Part shown: positions 1 through 10,529 of the stretch, piece by piece
How the letters are laid out: every line of letters begins with the position of its first letter
Numbering within the stretch: position 1 is the stretch's first letter
From: Bryoerythrophyllum caledonicum
Taxonomy: Eukaryota; Streptophyta; Bryopsida; Pottiales; Pottiaceae
Reading direction: 5' to 3'
Length of the DNA stretch: 64,000 bases
Assembly (NCBI GenBank): GCA_963971425.1
Contig: OZ020521.1
Coordinates: 9,751,519 to 9,815,518 of the forward strand
The notes under the pieces: generated by a model
Database searches by the model: none
The model's input: only the letters and a program-made list of their open reading frames with translations
What the model was told of the DNA's origin: nothing
Position numbers and translations under genes: made by a program

Positions 1-19
1 CTAGAGGTTCACCTACGGT

Positions 20-118
20 ATGTCCGGTGGACATGGATTTAGTGGTGGAACAAATAGACACTTTATTCACCTAGGCCCTCTTCAAGGACCAGAGTTCTTC
101 TTCTTCTTCTTCTTCTTA
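20..118 (+). mobile_element. SINE-like element, copy 1, with TTC tail
   Basis: About 80 bases with the conserved core ATGGATTTAGTGGTGGA, then an AGTTCTTC end running into a (TTC)n tail. It matches the copy at 16055-16140, which is flanked by a target duplication. A mirror copy lies at 8283-8382 in the right arm. TGGATTTAGTGG loosely resembles a pol III box A; no good box B is visible. Confidence 0.6.
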
Positions 119-715
119 CTAATATGGAAAACCTCACATTTAATAGAGCATTCTAGTAAAAGTTTTTGGAGTTGCCCAATGTGCCTACTCTCCCCATTTG
201 AAACTCAAAATTCTTTATTTTTTTCATTAAATGTCAAATTTAGGAAATAAATGAGTCTCACACAAAGCTTTTAGTAATGTCCATCTACAATAAAAACTTC
301 AAAGAAAAATGTTATGAATTGTCATTGTAGAAACATCCTCAAACCTTCAAGAGTTCCCCAAGAGGACTTTTGGAAATCTTAGGATTAAAGGGCTAACTAT
401 GGTATTTTGTGTTGGCAACACCACACTATAATTGATGTTTTGAGTATCCACACTAAATGATTAAAAAGTTCTATATTTTTTTTATTGAAGATATATCTAA
501 GATTGATCTAAGTTTTGATGAAGATTTTTACCAATAGCACAACTATCTATACTACTCAAGAGGCATTTAATGAAAAATTGAAGATAAAGGAATGGCCATT
601 CTAAGGTAAGAAATAGATATGTGTTAGTAAAAAAATGAGCATGGTCCATCCAAAAAAGAAAATAAGGTATAGCCGCCTAATTAGTGACCCATACCTCTCA
701 ATTCTACACTTTTCA

Positions 716-790
716 TTGATTTAAGTGGTGGAACAATTAGTCACATTATATACTTTGGCATGCTCTAAGGATTGGAGTTCTTTTTCTTCA
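716..790 (+). mobile_element. SINE-like element, diverged copy 2
   Basis: Shares TTTAAGTGGTGGAACAA and the GGAGTTCTTTTTCTTC tail with copy 1 but is more diverged. It therefore predates the arm duplication. The mirror copy is at 7611-7685. The inner end of the large inverted repeat lies about 35 bp past it. Confidence 0.5.
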
Positions 791-826
791 GAACTATCAA
801 AATGAAACAACCACCATAAAATTACA

Positions 827-1399
827 ATTATTAACAAACAATGTTCATTTGAATATTTACTATTGTTTACATTGGTAGGGTTATTGTCATTTAGCATTCG
901 AGTTGGTAATTAGTGTTAGAATATTTATTGTTATTATTGTAGTACATTTTTAGATCATCTCACTAGTTCAGATTAACTCCTAAAGGTGCCAAGGCATTTT
1001 CTGAAAACTTAAAATTTTGGAGTAGGTTTGGTGTGCTTTGATTAAAATTGGAGATGAATTTGCAATTAGAAACTAATGTTTTTGCCAATGTAAGTGGTTT
1101 GGCAAGTGTGGCATTGATTTCTTTTCAAAATGATGTGAAGTGTTTTGGTATTTTTAAAAATACCCTATGCAACCAAAAAATAGCCAAAACATTAGAAAAT
1201 GGACTGTACTATGTGTGTTTAAAGCCTTAATGAATGATGAACATGGACAAATTGCACAAAACTTACCAATTTTGAAAGTCCATAAGTACTAAAATACAAT
1301 TAAAAATGGCTTCACTTAAAATTTTAGGTAATGAATTATAAGGAATTTTTCAAATGAAGGGAGCCATTGTTTGGCAAAGTTGTTAAAATACTATGAATA
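827..1399. other. AT-rich spacer, no gene recognised
   Basis: A 60-codon ORF at 1048-1230 has no recognisable domain. I see no RNA gene and no clear element boundary. Confidence 0.5.
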
Positions 1400-1740
1400 A
1401 CTAAGGTAGAGGCCCCCAATTCCAGTCACTTGAGCCAGTTCGGGACTTAAATGACATTGTATGTTAAAAACATTTATGTAGAAAGATGCGGAATTAGGAA
1501 TGAAAGTCAACAAATATTTTTTTCAAATTTAATCACAAAGATTTGGAATTGATATAGAATTTAGAAGCCCTAAAACCACTGGAGCCCATAATCATACTCT
1601 AGAGTAGGTGAGATTCGGTGCCCTCCTTCACCCAATGGCAATAAGTGAGAGTGAGTAAAAGAGAGAAGACATGCCATGGATAATCAACTCATGGAGGGTA
1701 CCCAATACCGATTGGCCTTGTTTGCAAATCCAAAATACTG
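1400..1740 (+). repeat. Dispersed repeat, inverted relative to 63505-63800
   Basis: The stretch with ACATTTATGTAGAAAGATGCGGAATTAGG and the following 250 bases reappears, diverged and reverse-complemented, at 63505-63800 (for example ATTCCGCATCTTTCTACAT). Shared blocks include the AGTGAGAGTGAGTAAAAGAG region. Non-coding, family unknown. Confidence 0.7.
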
Positions 1741-1929
1741 AGCATGGCGTATGATCAATTGAAAATATGTATGCACTAGTTGAATACAAAGAAATGAGCT
1801 CTTAAAAAAAATCTTCTTTGCATATGAGGTGAAATTACTTTTCAATTTTTTTTGATAATTAGGTCTGTATTATTACGCTTTGCAAATCAATTTTTTTAAA
1901 TTATAAATCATAAGCCAAACGTTGGAATA

Positions 1930-3420
1930 TTGCAATGCAAAAGTGAGAAAGGAAGCCACACATCCCTTGGCACCATGAGGGGTTAAGTACACATTGAGAT
2001 ATTATGGTTGAAGATAGAAATAATGACTTTGTATTTCTTCTTCACGCTTTGCACTACAATGACCAATTTGAAGCGTTTTTAGTGAGAATAATAGACAAGC
2101 AATTTTAGGGGTCATGGTTGTTTATTTCATTTCCATAAGAGAGGTTCACAACTCAATAAATGATTTGTTAAAAGTTTTTAATTAACATTCTGATTAGCAA
2201 CAATTTGTTCGAAGAAAAGACAATTGTATTTGCTTTGAAAATCCTCTATCATATAATAAAATTTATATTTATGCGGTCAAAATTTGTCCTTACATTTTTG
2301 AATGTTTTTATACTTTCACTTGAAAAATATATATATTTTAATTTTAATGTTTTTAAATCTTGAAAAGTCAAAGCATGTTCCAATGTAGAAAATAGTTCAT
2401 CATCTTTTGAAAAAAAAAAAAAAATTGTCTTTCCTTGTGATTATTCTTATGATTAATGTTAGTTGAAGAATCTCTTATCCAAAGGTGTATATCTTGCTAA
2501 ATTTTTATATGAAGCATATTCTAAGAGCAAAATACATGGCCATATATATGCTTCCCCTTCATACCTTTAGAATATCTCACAAACCTGGATAATAAAGAGT
2601 GCCCTTGTCTCGTTGGGGACAATAGTTTAATGATTCTTATAATTTAGTGTTCGAATGCTCCAACCAATGCCAACTATGAACACCCCAACTTTAGACCAAC
2701 AAATGTACTAAAGAAGAAACTACAACAGAAATAGATTATGTAGAATATAATCCTATTGACACATACATTTCCCACCGTTTAAAGCATCCCACAAGACAAA
2801 AGAACTGAACCGAAAGAAAAAAAGTAAAAGCCAAAGCGAAAGGGATATTGAAGGGCAGTTGACCATTCAAAATCTACAAATGGATTAGACTTCCTTGTGG
2901 GCCCTTGATTGACTGGTTGTGGTGGCTGGTACCCCAAACCTGTCACGCATATTAATATAACCTACGTGATGTGTGTGACTGGTACATATGCCTTTGTCAA
3001 TAATCTAGGTAATGGATATTTTTGGTTTTGTGAGCTTTTTCACTGACCCACAGAAAAATGTTAAACTGACGTCATCAACTGCTGACGTGGAGTGGCATGG
3101 AGCTGACTGTTATTGTGACATTAATTACATAATATTTGAGCGTTGTTGTCACATTGATTATTTCATGTAGACGGATGTCACGGAAGGTGGGCCAGGGATA
3201 GGCCTCTATTTTTTGTTTCTTTTTATTTCGGGTGTCTAGAAGCTTTTCTTGGATTTTTTGGGCCTAATATAGAACATATGGCCTGAAGTTGTACTCGAAG
3301 GGTCCCACCTTGGTCTAAATAGGGCCTCCCCCAACATAAAAATAGGGGCCAAGTTTTGTCCACACCCCCCTATCCCATACCATCCGCTTATATGGTTTGA
3401 AGAGATCCTCCTCGAAGTCC
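1930..3420. other. Repeat-derived intergenic DNA
   Basis: 2028-2110 resembles the end of the 42690-43275 repeat (TTTGAAGCGTTTTTAG followed by an AGGGGT terminus). 2450-2580 matches 5410-5520 (TGTTAGTTGAAGAAT, then a CTTGCTA block). 2590-3420 shows no ORF above 60 codons and no recognised element. Confidence 0.45.
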
Positions 3421-5190
3421 TTTAACCCCTAAGGTACCAAGGCAGTTTTACACCAAAAACACTTCAAAATTAATGGATTCTAGTGCAATGAATAAAGAAG
3501 GTAACAAAAACTTTTATTTTTATTTCTGACCGTAGGATCTCAATAAAGGTTTAATAAGTAACACATGTTCAAAATTTCATAAACTTTGACCGCACGGATT
3601 GAAAGATTAAAGTGTTTGAAGTCAAGCAAATGGTTCATTTTCTTCCCTGCATTTAGTGGATCAGCAGACTTTGACTTCAGTTGGTGTCAAAAAATTTCAC
3701 TACACAAGGTCTAAATCTATAACCATCTTGTTAAGCATGATGTTAGCTCCTTACACACCAATTTTTAGAGGTACAGACAGGGTGTAGCATATTCAAAACA
3801 AGTGTGCAAGGAGTGGAGGCTCGAAATTTGTTAATTCACACTTAAAATTTTTTGAACTTAATATGTTTTCGATTGATAATCCGAATGGTTAACAAGAAGG
3901 TTTACAATACATATTGTTGTGGAAAAAATAAAAAGTGAAAAATATGAAGATCTCTAGGTTTTATGTGGAAAAGAAGAAGTTTTTTTGGTACCTTGCCCAA
4001 CAATGAGTGACAATGTGTGAAAATGTTTGACTTGGGTTGGTATGCTATTTTTCACTAAAGACAAGAACTTTTTTTTGACAATATGAAGGGAAATAAGATT
4101 ACTTGCAAAAATTGAAAATCTCACATTCAATAGAGTGTCCTATCAAAAGTTTTTGGAGGTGCCCGAGGTGCCCGCCCTCCCCATTTGAAATTAAAAACCC
4201 TATAACTTTTTCATCAAATGTCCAATTTAGGAAAAAAATTGTTTTCCCACTAAGGTCTTGGTAATGCCCTTCTATGGTAAGAATTTCAAAGATGAATGTT
4301 TGAAATTGACAGCATAGGAACCTGACCAAATTTTCAAAAAGCCCGTTTTGGACACTTGGTCCTTTAGGGGTTAAGATGAGGAAAGAGAAGAGGAAGGTGG
4401 GGTGAGATTTAACCCTTAACCATTTACTCCTAAGAGCCCATTCAACCTTGGGGGGATGTTACCATTTTCGCCAGGTTCCTAAAATTTGAAGATGTAAAAA
4501 AAATTTGAACATTTTTTTCTCTGAAGATGTAAAAAAAATTCTTATCTTCTGCCTATAAAAAAATTAACCCGATCAAACATTTTCACACATTGTCGGGCAA
4601 GGTACGAAATAAACTTCTTTTTATCTACATAAAACCTAGAGATCTTCATATTTTTTATTTTTTTATTTTTTTTGACAACAAAATGTGGTGAAAACCTTCT
4701 TGTCAATCGTTTGGATTATCATTTTCAGATATACTAAGCTCACAATAAAATAAAACGTGAATTGGAAATTTTTGAATCTCCAATTCTTGTATAGTTGTTT
4801 TGAATATGCTACACCTCTAAAAAATTGTTTTGAGTATGCTCTACCTCTAAAAATTGGTGTGTAATGCACTAACATCATGCTTAACACAATGATGAGGGAT
4901 TTAGATCTTGTGTAGTGTAAAGAAAAGACACCAAGTGAAGTCAAAATCTATTGATTCACTCAATGCAAAGAAGAAAATGAACCATTTTCTTGGCTTCAAA
5001 CACTGTTATCTTCATATACATGTGGTGGATTGTAGCCAAAAACATATGGAAGATTAATATAAAAGTCATTTTAAAGATCTTACGGTTGAAAGTCCAAAAT
5101 TGTACTTCAAGATTATATTTTCTTGCCACTTGTTGATAGTGGCTATTTTGGAGTGTTTATTGAGGAAAAATGCCTTGGATTTTAGGGATG
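3421..5190. mobile_element. Foldback element with ~650 bp imperfect inverted arms
   Basis: The left arm (about 3421-4070) and right arm (about 4530-5190) are inverted copies. Both contain the AAGCATGATGTTAG block, the AAAATGAACCATTTTCTT type block and the CATAAAACCTAGAGATCTTCAT block. The left end reads TTTAACCCCTAAGG; the right end reads CCTTGGATTTTAGGG. The centre (4095-4380) is a copy of the family seen in the 826-bp arms. There is no coding capacity. One arm of the same family lies alone at 42690-43275. Confidence 0.75.
4095..4380 (+). repeat. Copy of the arm-internal family inside the foldback
   Basis: Aligns with about 120-400 of the left arm: CTCACATTCAATAGAGTGTCC, AGTTTTTGGAG, CTCCCCATTTGAAA, then an end near CCTTTAGGGGTTAAG. 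Related copies are at 8000-8290 and 37640-37920. Confidence 0.75.
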
Positions 5191-5194
5191 AAGG

Positions 5195-5292
5195 CCGGAC
5201 TGGCTATGGCTGATGGAAAATCTATGAGCATCGTGGATGTTTTCTACAGAATCTTTCATGTTCATAGATTTGGCCATTAGCCATAGCCAACC
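5195..5292. repeat. Short hairpin (foldback MITE-like)
   Basis: GGCTATGGCTGATGGAAAATC near the left pairs with GATTTGGCCATTAGCCATAGCC on the right, around a ~30-base loop. It abuts the foldback's right end, and AAAGGGTTAAAGG follows, resembling the boundary seen at 43276-43393. Confidence 0.65.
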
Positions 5293-5399
5293 TGACCTTT
5301 AAAGGGTTAAAGGTCATAAAGTGCTACTAGTGGCCACAATATTCCACATGTATGGTGTCCTATTTCAACATGATAAGGTTTAAATATTGAAATGACCTT

Positions 5400-5525
5400 C
5401 AAATGAAAGATGTTAGTTGAAGAATATTCAATCCAAAGATGTAAGCCTTGCTATTATATGATAAAAAAATTGTATTCTACAAAAGAAGATACGTGCCTAC
5501 ATATATAGTTTCCAGATGACATTTA
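5400..5525 (+). repeat. Dispersed repeat fragment
   Basis: GATGTTAGTTGAAGAATATTC and following bases match 2450-2580. The preceding ~100 bases, with GTGGCCACAATATT and TTGAAATGACCTTCAAAT, match 37180-37310 in reverse complement. It ends at a TTAACCC motif near 5530. Confidence 0.55.
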
Positions 5526-5644
5526 AGTGTTAACCCTTTTGCACCTCGTGCATGTTCATGCTAAACCAAAATGTATTATAATTTTTTTCTTTGAACAACT
5601 TTGATGAAAATGTAATGACCAGTTTAAATATCTAACCTCATGGA

Positions 5645-6300
5645 ATTGAACCCAATCCATGATCTAATTTTTAGAAAATTTGCTCAACATCCTATGCTTG
5701 ATGGAATTAATTATAGTGTTTAAAGTTATTGCATATTAAGGGTGAAAATTTGTAGAATTTGGAGGGTATACTATTTTATCCATCAATAGATTCTTCTGGT
5801 AAATTTGTACTTTTAAACATGCATTAGGTTGATAGCTTTGCATTGATATATCATATGCGAAGTAAGCATTTAGATACAATATTTTATGTTTTTTTTACAT
5901 TTGTCTACTTGATTGTATACAAAAAATGTTCCAAAATTATACAAATCAAAATGGAAGTTTGCTATGCAATGAAAGAATTCAACAATCACAAAACAATGAA
6001 GATTCTCTTAAAAGACAAATTTTAATCAAAATTATAAGACCAAGATTATTTTGCATGTGTATGAAATACAACATGACAGTATGTAGCATGGTATTCATTG
6101 TATTTTAGTGTATTTGATGTGTCTTACGATTTATTCCTAGTTTTTTCATGAGTTCTATAATTCCAAATTGTGATTTGATTTTTTGAAGAGTATACATGTA
6201 ATGTGTGCACAAATCTAAACTTCATATTTTACAACCTATTTCCTCATGGATTTCATGCGAATTGAGATTTAATACATCTAGAGACCACATTTGGGTCTCA
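5645..6300 (+). repeat. ~650 bp dispersed repeat, inverted copy at 51540-52215
   Basis: Both copies share AACATCC.ACGGTTGATGGAAT-type sequence, ATCAATAGATTCTT, GTTGATAGCTTTGCATTGA, TACACAAAAATGTTCC-type sequence and ATACAACAT. Similarity is high but interrupted by indels. Two overlapping 60-codon ORFs here are not conserved as proteins. Likely an old non-autonomous transposon. Confidence 0.7.
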
Positions 6301-7515
6301 TGGGCTCCAAGAGGTTAAGGCCTACAAACTCACAAGGCATGGAAGAATCCACAAGTGTAATAGATGTTGTAGGACATCACTCACAGAGACGATACATTTC
6401 ATCGCGACCCCACTTCACAATAATCATTGTGATTCGCTCATCAAACTCCAGCACACATTCTCACCGCATTCATTGGAAGCGCACAAACCTTTGAAACCTT
6501 TGGATCGTACAAAGATGAAGTATTGGTCCACCAAGTTTGCATATTACTTCAGAAGTGACCACCAATGGACCTCTTGTCCTCAAAGTTAAAAGAAAACAAA
6601 AAAACAAAAAATAGAGCACTTGTGTTTCATTTTCAATTTTTTGTGCCATTGAATGCGATTGTAATGGCAATCAATGTTCTTGGACCCTACCCAATGCTTG
6701 CTTATAATATCCTAAGTTCTTGAAAACTTGACCAATAGTTTTCCTATCCCTTTTACAAGCCAAGTCACTCTATCCATGTAGTTCTAGTTACTAATATAAA
6801 AAGGGTTGACGTAAAGGGTCTCTTTCTTTCACTTTCATAAATACTCCAATGTCACGTTGGTTCAAGGGCTGTTTGGAAACGATAGGATACTCACACTTAG
6901 GTTCCACATCAATTTCATCTAAGGTATATCCCCCATGACCAACAAAATAACAATGTGCATATAAAGAAAACCCAAATAATAACACATTTATTTTTCAATA
7001 GTAGCCAATAGATTACAATCTCAACCCAACTTGTGATTTCATATTTTTCCATTGAAAATTGGATTAGTTATGAATTTTCAAAGTATGCTGCCATGAATGG
7101 CCTATTACTGTCACTAGGTACCCTCATTAGTGCCGACCAAAAGTTAGGGGTCTAGACCAATAGTAAGTGTTAATTTGGAGCTAACAAAGAGTGAATGGGT
7201 GGAAATGGGGCAAACATAGGGTTAAATTGGGACCAAATATAGAGTGGCGGTAATGGACATGACTACCTTTGGAGTTGCCCTTGATTGCTTGTAATGACAT
7301 CAAACAACTCACCCACGAATAAACAAAATCCCTCATAAATTTTCCAACTAAATATTAACTAGTGGTCTCTATTGAGATTACATAAAATCCCTATTGTTTG
7401 ATCTCAATGGGATGTTAGTGTAGGATAGACCAAAACTAACCACTGATCATATATTGTCTGCTTACATGGATTGTTTTAGGATATTGGAGAAGAAATGTAG
7501 GTTGCATGGCTAAAA
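6301..7515. other. Intergenic DNA with one repeat fragment
   Basis: 6950-7090 matches 11800-11935 (ATAGCCAATAGA, CAACCCAA, GTGATTTCATATTTTTCC, TTAGTTATGAATTTTCAAA). The rest has no recognised gene; ORFs of 60-70 codons show no domain. Confidence 0.5.
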
Positions 7516-7562
7516 AAAAGAAGAAGAACTCCGGACTCTAAAGGAGACCGGCGTGAATATAG
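7505..7562 (-). mobile_element. SINE-like fragment, minus strand
   Basis: Read on the minus strand it gives ATATTCACGCCGGTCTCC...CCGGAGTTCTTCTTC, matching the 3-prime half of the 16055-16140 element with its TTC tail. It lies just inside the right arm of the large inverted repeat and is not mirrored in the left arm. Confidence 0.5.
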
Positions 7563-7574
7563 TGTTTTATTTTA

Positions 7575-8400
7575 TGTAATTTTATGGTGGTTGTTTCATT
7601 TTGATAGTTCTGAAGAAAAAGAACTCCAATCCTTAGAGCATGCCAAAGTATATAATGTGACTAATTGTTCCACCACTTAAATCAATGAAAAGTGTAGAAT
7701 TGAGAGGTATGGGTCACTAATTAGGCGGCTATACCTTATTTTCTTTTTTGGATGGACCATGCTCATTTTTTTACTAACACATATCTATTTCTTACCTTAG
7801 AATGGCCATTCCTTTATCTTCAATTTTTCATTAAATGCCTCTTGAGTAGTATAGATAGTTGTGCTATTGGTAAAAATCTTCATCAAAACTTAGATCAATC
7901 TTAGATATATCTTCAATAAAAAAAATATAGAACTTTTTAATCATTTAGTGTGGATACTCAAAACATCAATTATAGTGTGGTGTTGCCAACACAAAATACC
8001 ATAGTTAGCCCTTTAATCCTAAGATTTCCAAAAGTCCTCTTGGGGAACTCTTGAAGGTTTGAGGATGTTTCTACAATGACAATTCATAACATTTTTCTTT
8101 GAAGTTTTTATTGTAGATGGACATTACTAAAAGCTTTGTGTGAGACTCATTTATTTCCTAAATTTGACATTTAATGAAAAAAATAAAGAATTTTGAGTTT
8201 CAAATGGGGAGAGTAGGCACATTGGGCAACTCCAAAAACTTTTACTAGAATGCTCTATTAAATGTGAGGTTTTCCATATTAGTAAGAAGAAGAAGAAGAA
8301 GAAGAACTCTGGTCCTTGAAGAGGGCCTAGGTGAATAAAGTGTCTATTTGTTCCACCACTAAATCCATGTCCACCGGACATACCGTAGGTGAACCTCTAG
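7575..8400 (-). repeat. Right arm of the 826-bp inverted repeat
   Basis: Reverse complement of 1-826. The first 20 bases of the window are the reverse complement of 8381-8400, which is also the end of the MITE at 8381-8752. The 6.75 kb spacer (827-7574) is AT-rich and built from other repeats. The arms could be terminal repeats of a large non-autonomous element, a segmental inverted duplication or an assembly artefact. Confidence 0.93.
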
Positions 8401-8752
8401 TTCGGCTTAAAATAATTAGGGAAGTCCATGCCGAATTAAGTGGAAAATAATTTTTTGAAAATGCCGAATTTATTGGAAATGTAAATTTGCAGATTTTGTC
8501 GTTTTGAGAATTGTCAATGGAGATTAAGGCTTGGAAAGGTCTTCATTCATGGCCTCTCATGCATGAACTATTAGGTTTGGAATCCTAAGGTCTTGAGTTC
8601 AATCCCCAAGGACATCAAAGTAGGTAAAATACAATAGTCTATGACTTCTTGTCGAAAATTACATTATAATTATTTTGAATGCCGAATGTCATTTTTTCAC
8701 TTTAATTAATTATTCGGCATTAAGGTGCCGAACCAAAGATTCACCTACGGTA
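8381..8752. mobile_element. ~372 bp MITE with 26-bp terminal inverted repeats
   Basis: The left end TACCGTAGGTGAACCTCTAG continues into TTCGGC. The right end, reverse-complemented, is TACCGTAGGTGAATCTTTGG then TTCGGC: 26 bp with three mismatches. GCCGAA recurs inside at 8430, 8463, 8681 and 8727. The ends could reflect a TA target duplication around CCGTAGG. It has no ORF. A tRNA-like stretch lies near 8555-8612. Confidence 0.65.
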
Positions 8753-9035
8753 GATTTAGTCGTATGGAACTACTCCCCAATCTCGAAGGTAGACACTATG
8801 TAACCAATAACCAAAAATCAAGGACAAACTAGAGCCACATGGCTAGATTCCAAGAAATTATCTGTAACGTTGAGTGTCTGTTTTAGAGAGGTTTCTAGGG
8901 GTATCAAAAAATTCTTGGAGAGGTTGATTATTTTAGAGTTTCCGTTTGTGAAGAAATATAGACATTGCATGTTGGATGGCAATGGTGTTGATTTTGGTGA
9001 ATGTCTTTTAAATTGGATTTATAAGCATATTGAAT

Positions 9036-9655
9036 GTCGTTCCAAAAAATTCATAGAGGAGATAAAGGTAGTAGCTCTACCTCTAGCGGCGATGACAATA
9101 AGGGGGTCAACTTTCCATCCAAGAGCTGCAATGTCATTAATAAGTGGTTGATATTTATTAATTTTGTTTTCGATTGCTTTTGGGAAAAATCTATCATTAC
9201 AATACTTGAATTCGATGAACTAGATAGTAAGGTTAATGTTGATGTGGTCCGGTGGAGGGTCTTCATATGGTAGTCTTTTGACGCATAGTATGTTTGGTTT
9301 GAATTTGGCATTATAGTGACATCTTTGGGTTCCACATGTGCATGGAAGTAGCCATGGAGGGGCCGTGTTTTCTTGTGGATTGTTGTTTGAAGGTTCCGGC
9401 GTTCATGAGTATAAAGCATCGGGATTTATTTGAGGACATATTTAGTTTTTGGACTTCCCATATCGCTTTATTGTGCCTTTTGACAATTAGGGGTGTATGT
9501 GATGGTTTTGGCATTTGAGGAGTACGTATAGCCATGTGACTGGGTCCATGGAGGTGCATATTGGGCATGTTATGGATGGGAATCTTTCTATTCCAAGGAA
9601 GAGTTGTTTGCGGGCATTTCCCATATGTTGTCAAGTACGGAATTTGACAAGGCAT
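9036..9655 (-). pseudogene. LINE C-terminal region: Cys/His cluster and conserved tail
   Basis: Downstream of the RNase H stop, minus-strand frames read CPICTSMDPVTW...LLKCQNH, a CxxC-(~14)-C-x2-H arrangement like the zinc-binding region at the end of many LINE polyproteins. Further on come KYCNDRFFPKAIENK, INKYQPLINDIAALGW and VDPLIVIAARGRATTFI. The last three blocks lie in one frame and look like a folded domain whose function I do not know. Stops and frameshifts separate the segments, so this is decayed. The plus-strand ORFs over the same bases are antisense shadows. Confidence 0.6.
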
Positions 9656-9785
9656 GATTTTTTGTGAGTCTGTGATTGTGGGATTTTTCCAAAAAATTGT
9701 AGAGAGTTCGTTATCAATGTTTGTTTCCGGCCCATTTGTCTATGTTAGGAAAACTTTATGAGATTAAGTCTAGGTTGTTGATTAT

Positions 9786-10529
9786 CTATTGTTTAAAAAA
9801 ATATTTATCCATAAATCTTATGGGGCCTTTGTCCGGGGTGTTTTCCATAGAAGACCAACTTTCTCTTTGGAAGTAGTATCGAGTAGCGTGGGCATGTTTG
9901 TGTGGGTGTTTGGCATTTCTATGGGATTTACCTAACCCTTCCTTAGCTAGTTTATCCGCTCGTTCACTTCCTACTGTATTACCATGTGTTCTAACCTTGT
10001 GGAGGGTTGTAATTTGTGTGCGATTTTGTAGCATTTGGACCATAGATGTAAGTATGGCTTCGTTAGGGTGACTATTGTGGAGGGTAGGGTGTGTTATTTG
10101 TGTGTTTGATAGATACATGATGTTTATGCGGACTGTAAAGATGTGTGCGAGTTCATTAGCGTATTGTGTAGAGATAATTCTTAGAGTTTTGAGGAGGGCC
10201 ATCATCTTTGCTCTGAGGATATTTTGAAGTCCATAGAGTCTTTTGGATATTTTTATTTCTTTGGTAAAGTTATACATACCATATCTTGCTTTTTCATTAT
10301 GCCAATGTCCGGGGCTAGCTTCTGTTGGTTCTTTGAAGGAATCATCTGTGTAGTAACTATATGTAGGTTCAAATTTCAGGGGGCTAATATCATGATATGT
10401 GGAAAGGAGGGGTGGAGTAGTGAGGTGGATTGGTGTTGTGTGTGTATGCTTGAGTTGGGGCCTTTTTGTTACGATTTGCCCGGGGTATGGGAAGCTGTGG
10501 GTGGGGCTATTTTTGTGTATAATCGGCAT
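9786..10529 (-). pseudogene. LINE RNase H domain
   Basis: A 247-codon open frame, the longest in the LINE. It begins with linker sequence, then YSYYTDDSF (first catalytic Asp region), LRAKMMALLKTLRI (where an active enzyme has AE, this copy has AK), YLSNTQ (Asp to Asn at the third position) and VRTHGNTVGSERADKLAKEG, which matches the His...N..AD block of RNase H. It would remove RNA from the RNA-DNA hybrid during retrotransposition. Two of the acidic residues appear replaced, so the copy is probably dead although the frame is open. Confidence 0.75.

Larger units (their letters stand above)
1..826 (+). repeat. Left arm of an 826-bp inverted repeat
   Basis: Position p in this arm pairs with position 8401-p in the right arm with no indels. 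All six 60-bp lines I compared by eye were identical, including the TTC microsatellite near 97-118. Homology stops at 826/7575. Base 1 of the window is still inside the repeat, so the arm may continue to the left. The arm holds two SINE-like copies and a longer family (about 120-400) with diverged copies at 4095-4380 and 37640-37920. No transposase-like ORF is present; the 76-codon ORF in each arm has no coding features. Confidence 0.93.

Noticed and set aside
20-250. 76-codon ORF duplicated at 8151-8381
   Set aside because: It is conserved only because the DNA arms are identical. It crosses a SINE-like element and a TTC tract, with no coding signal.
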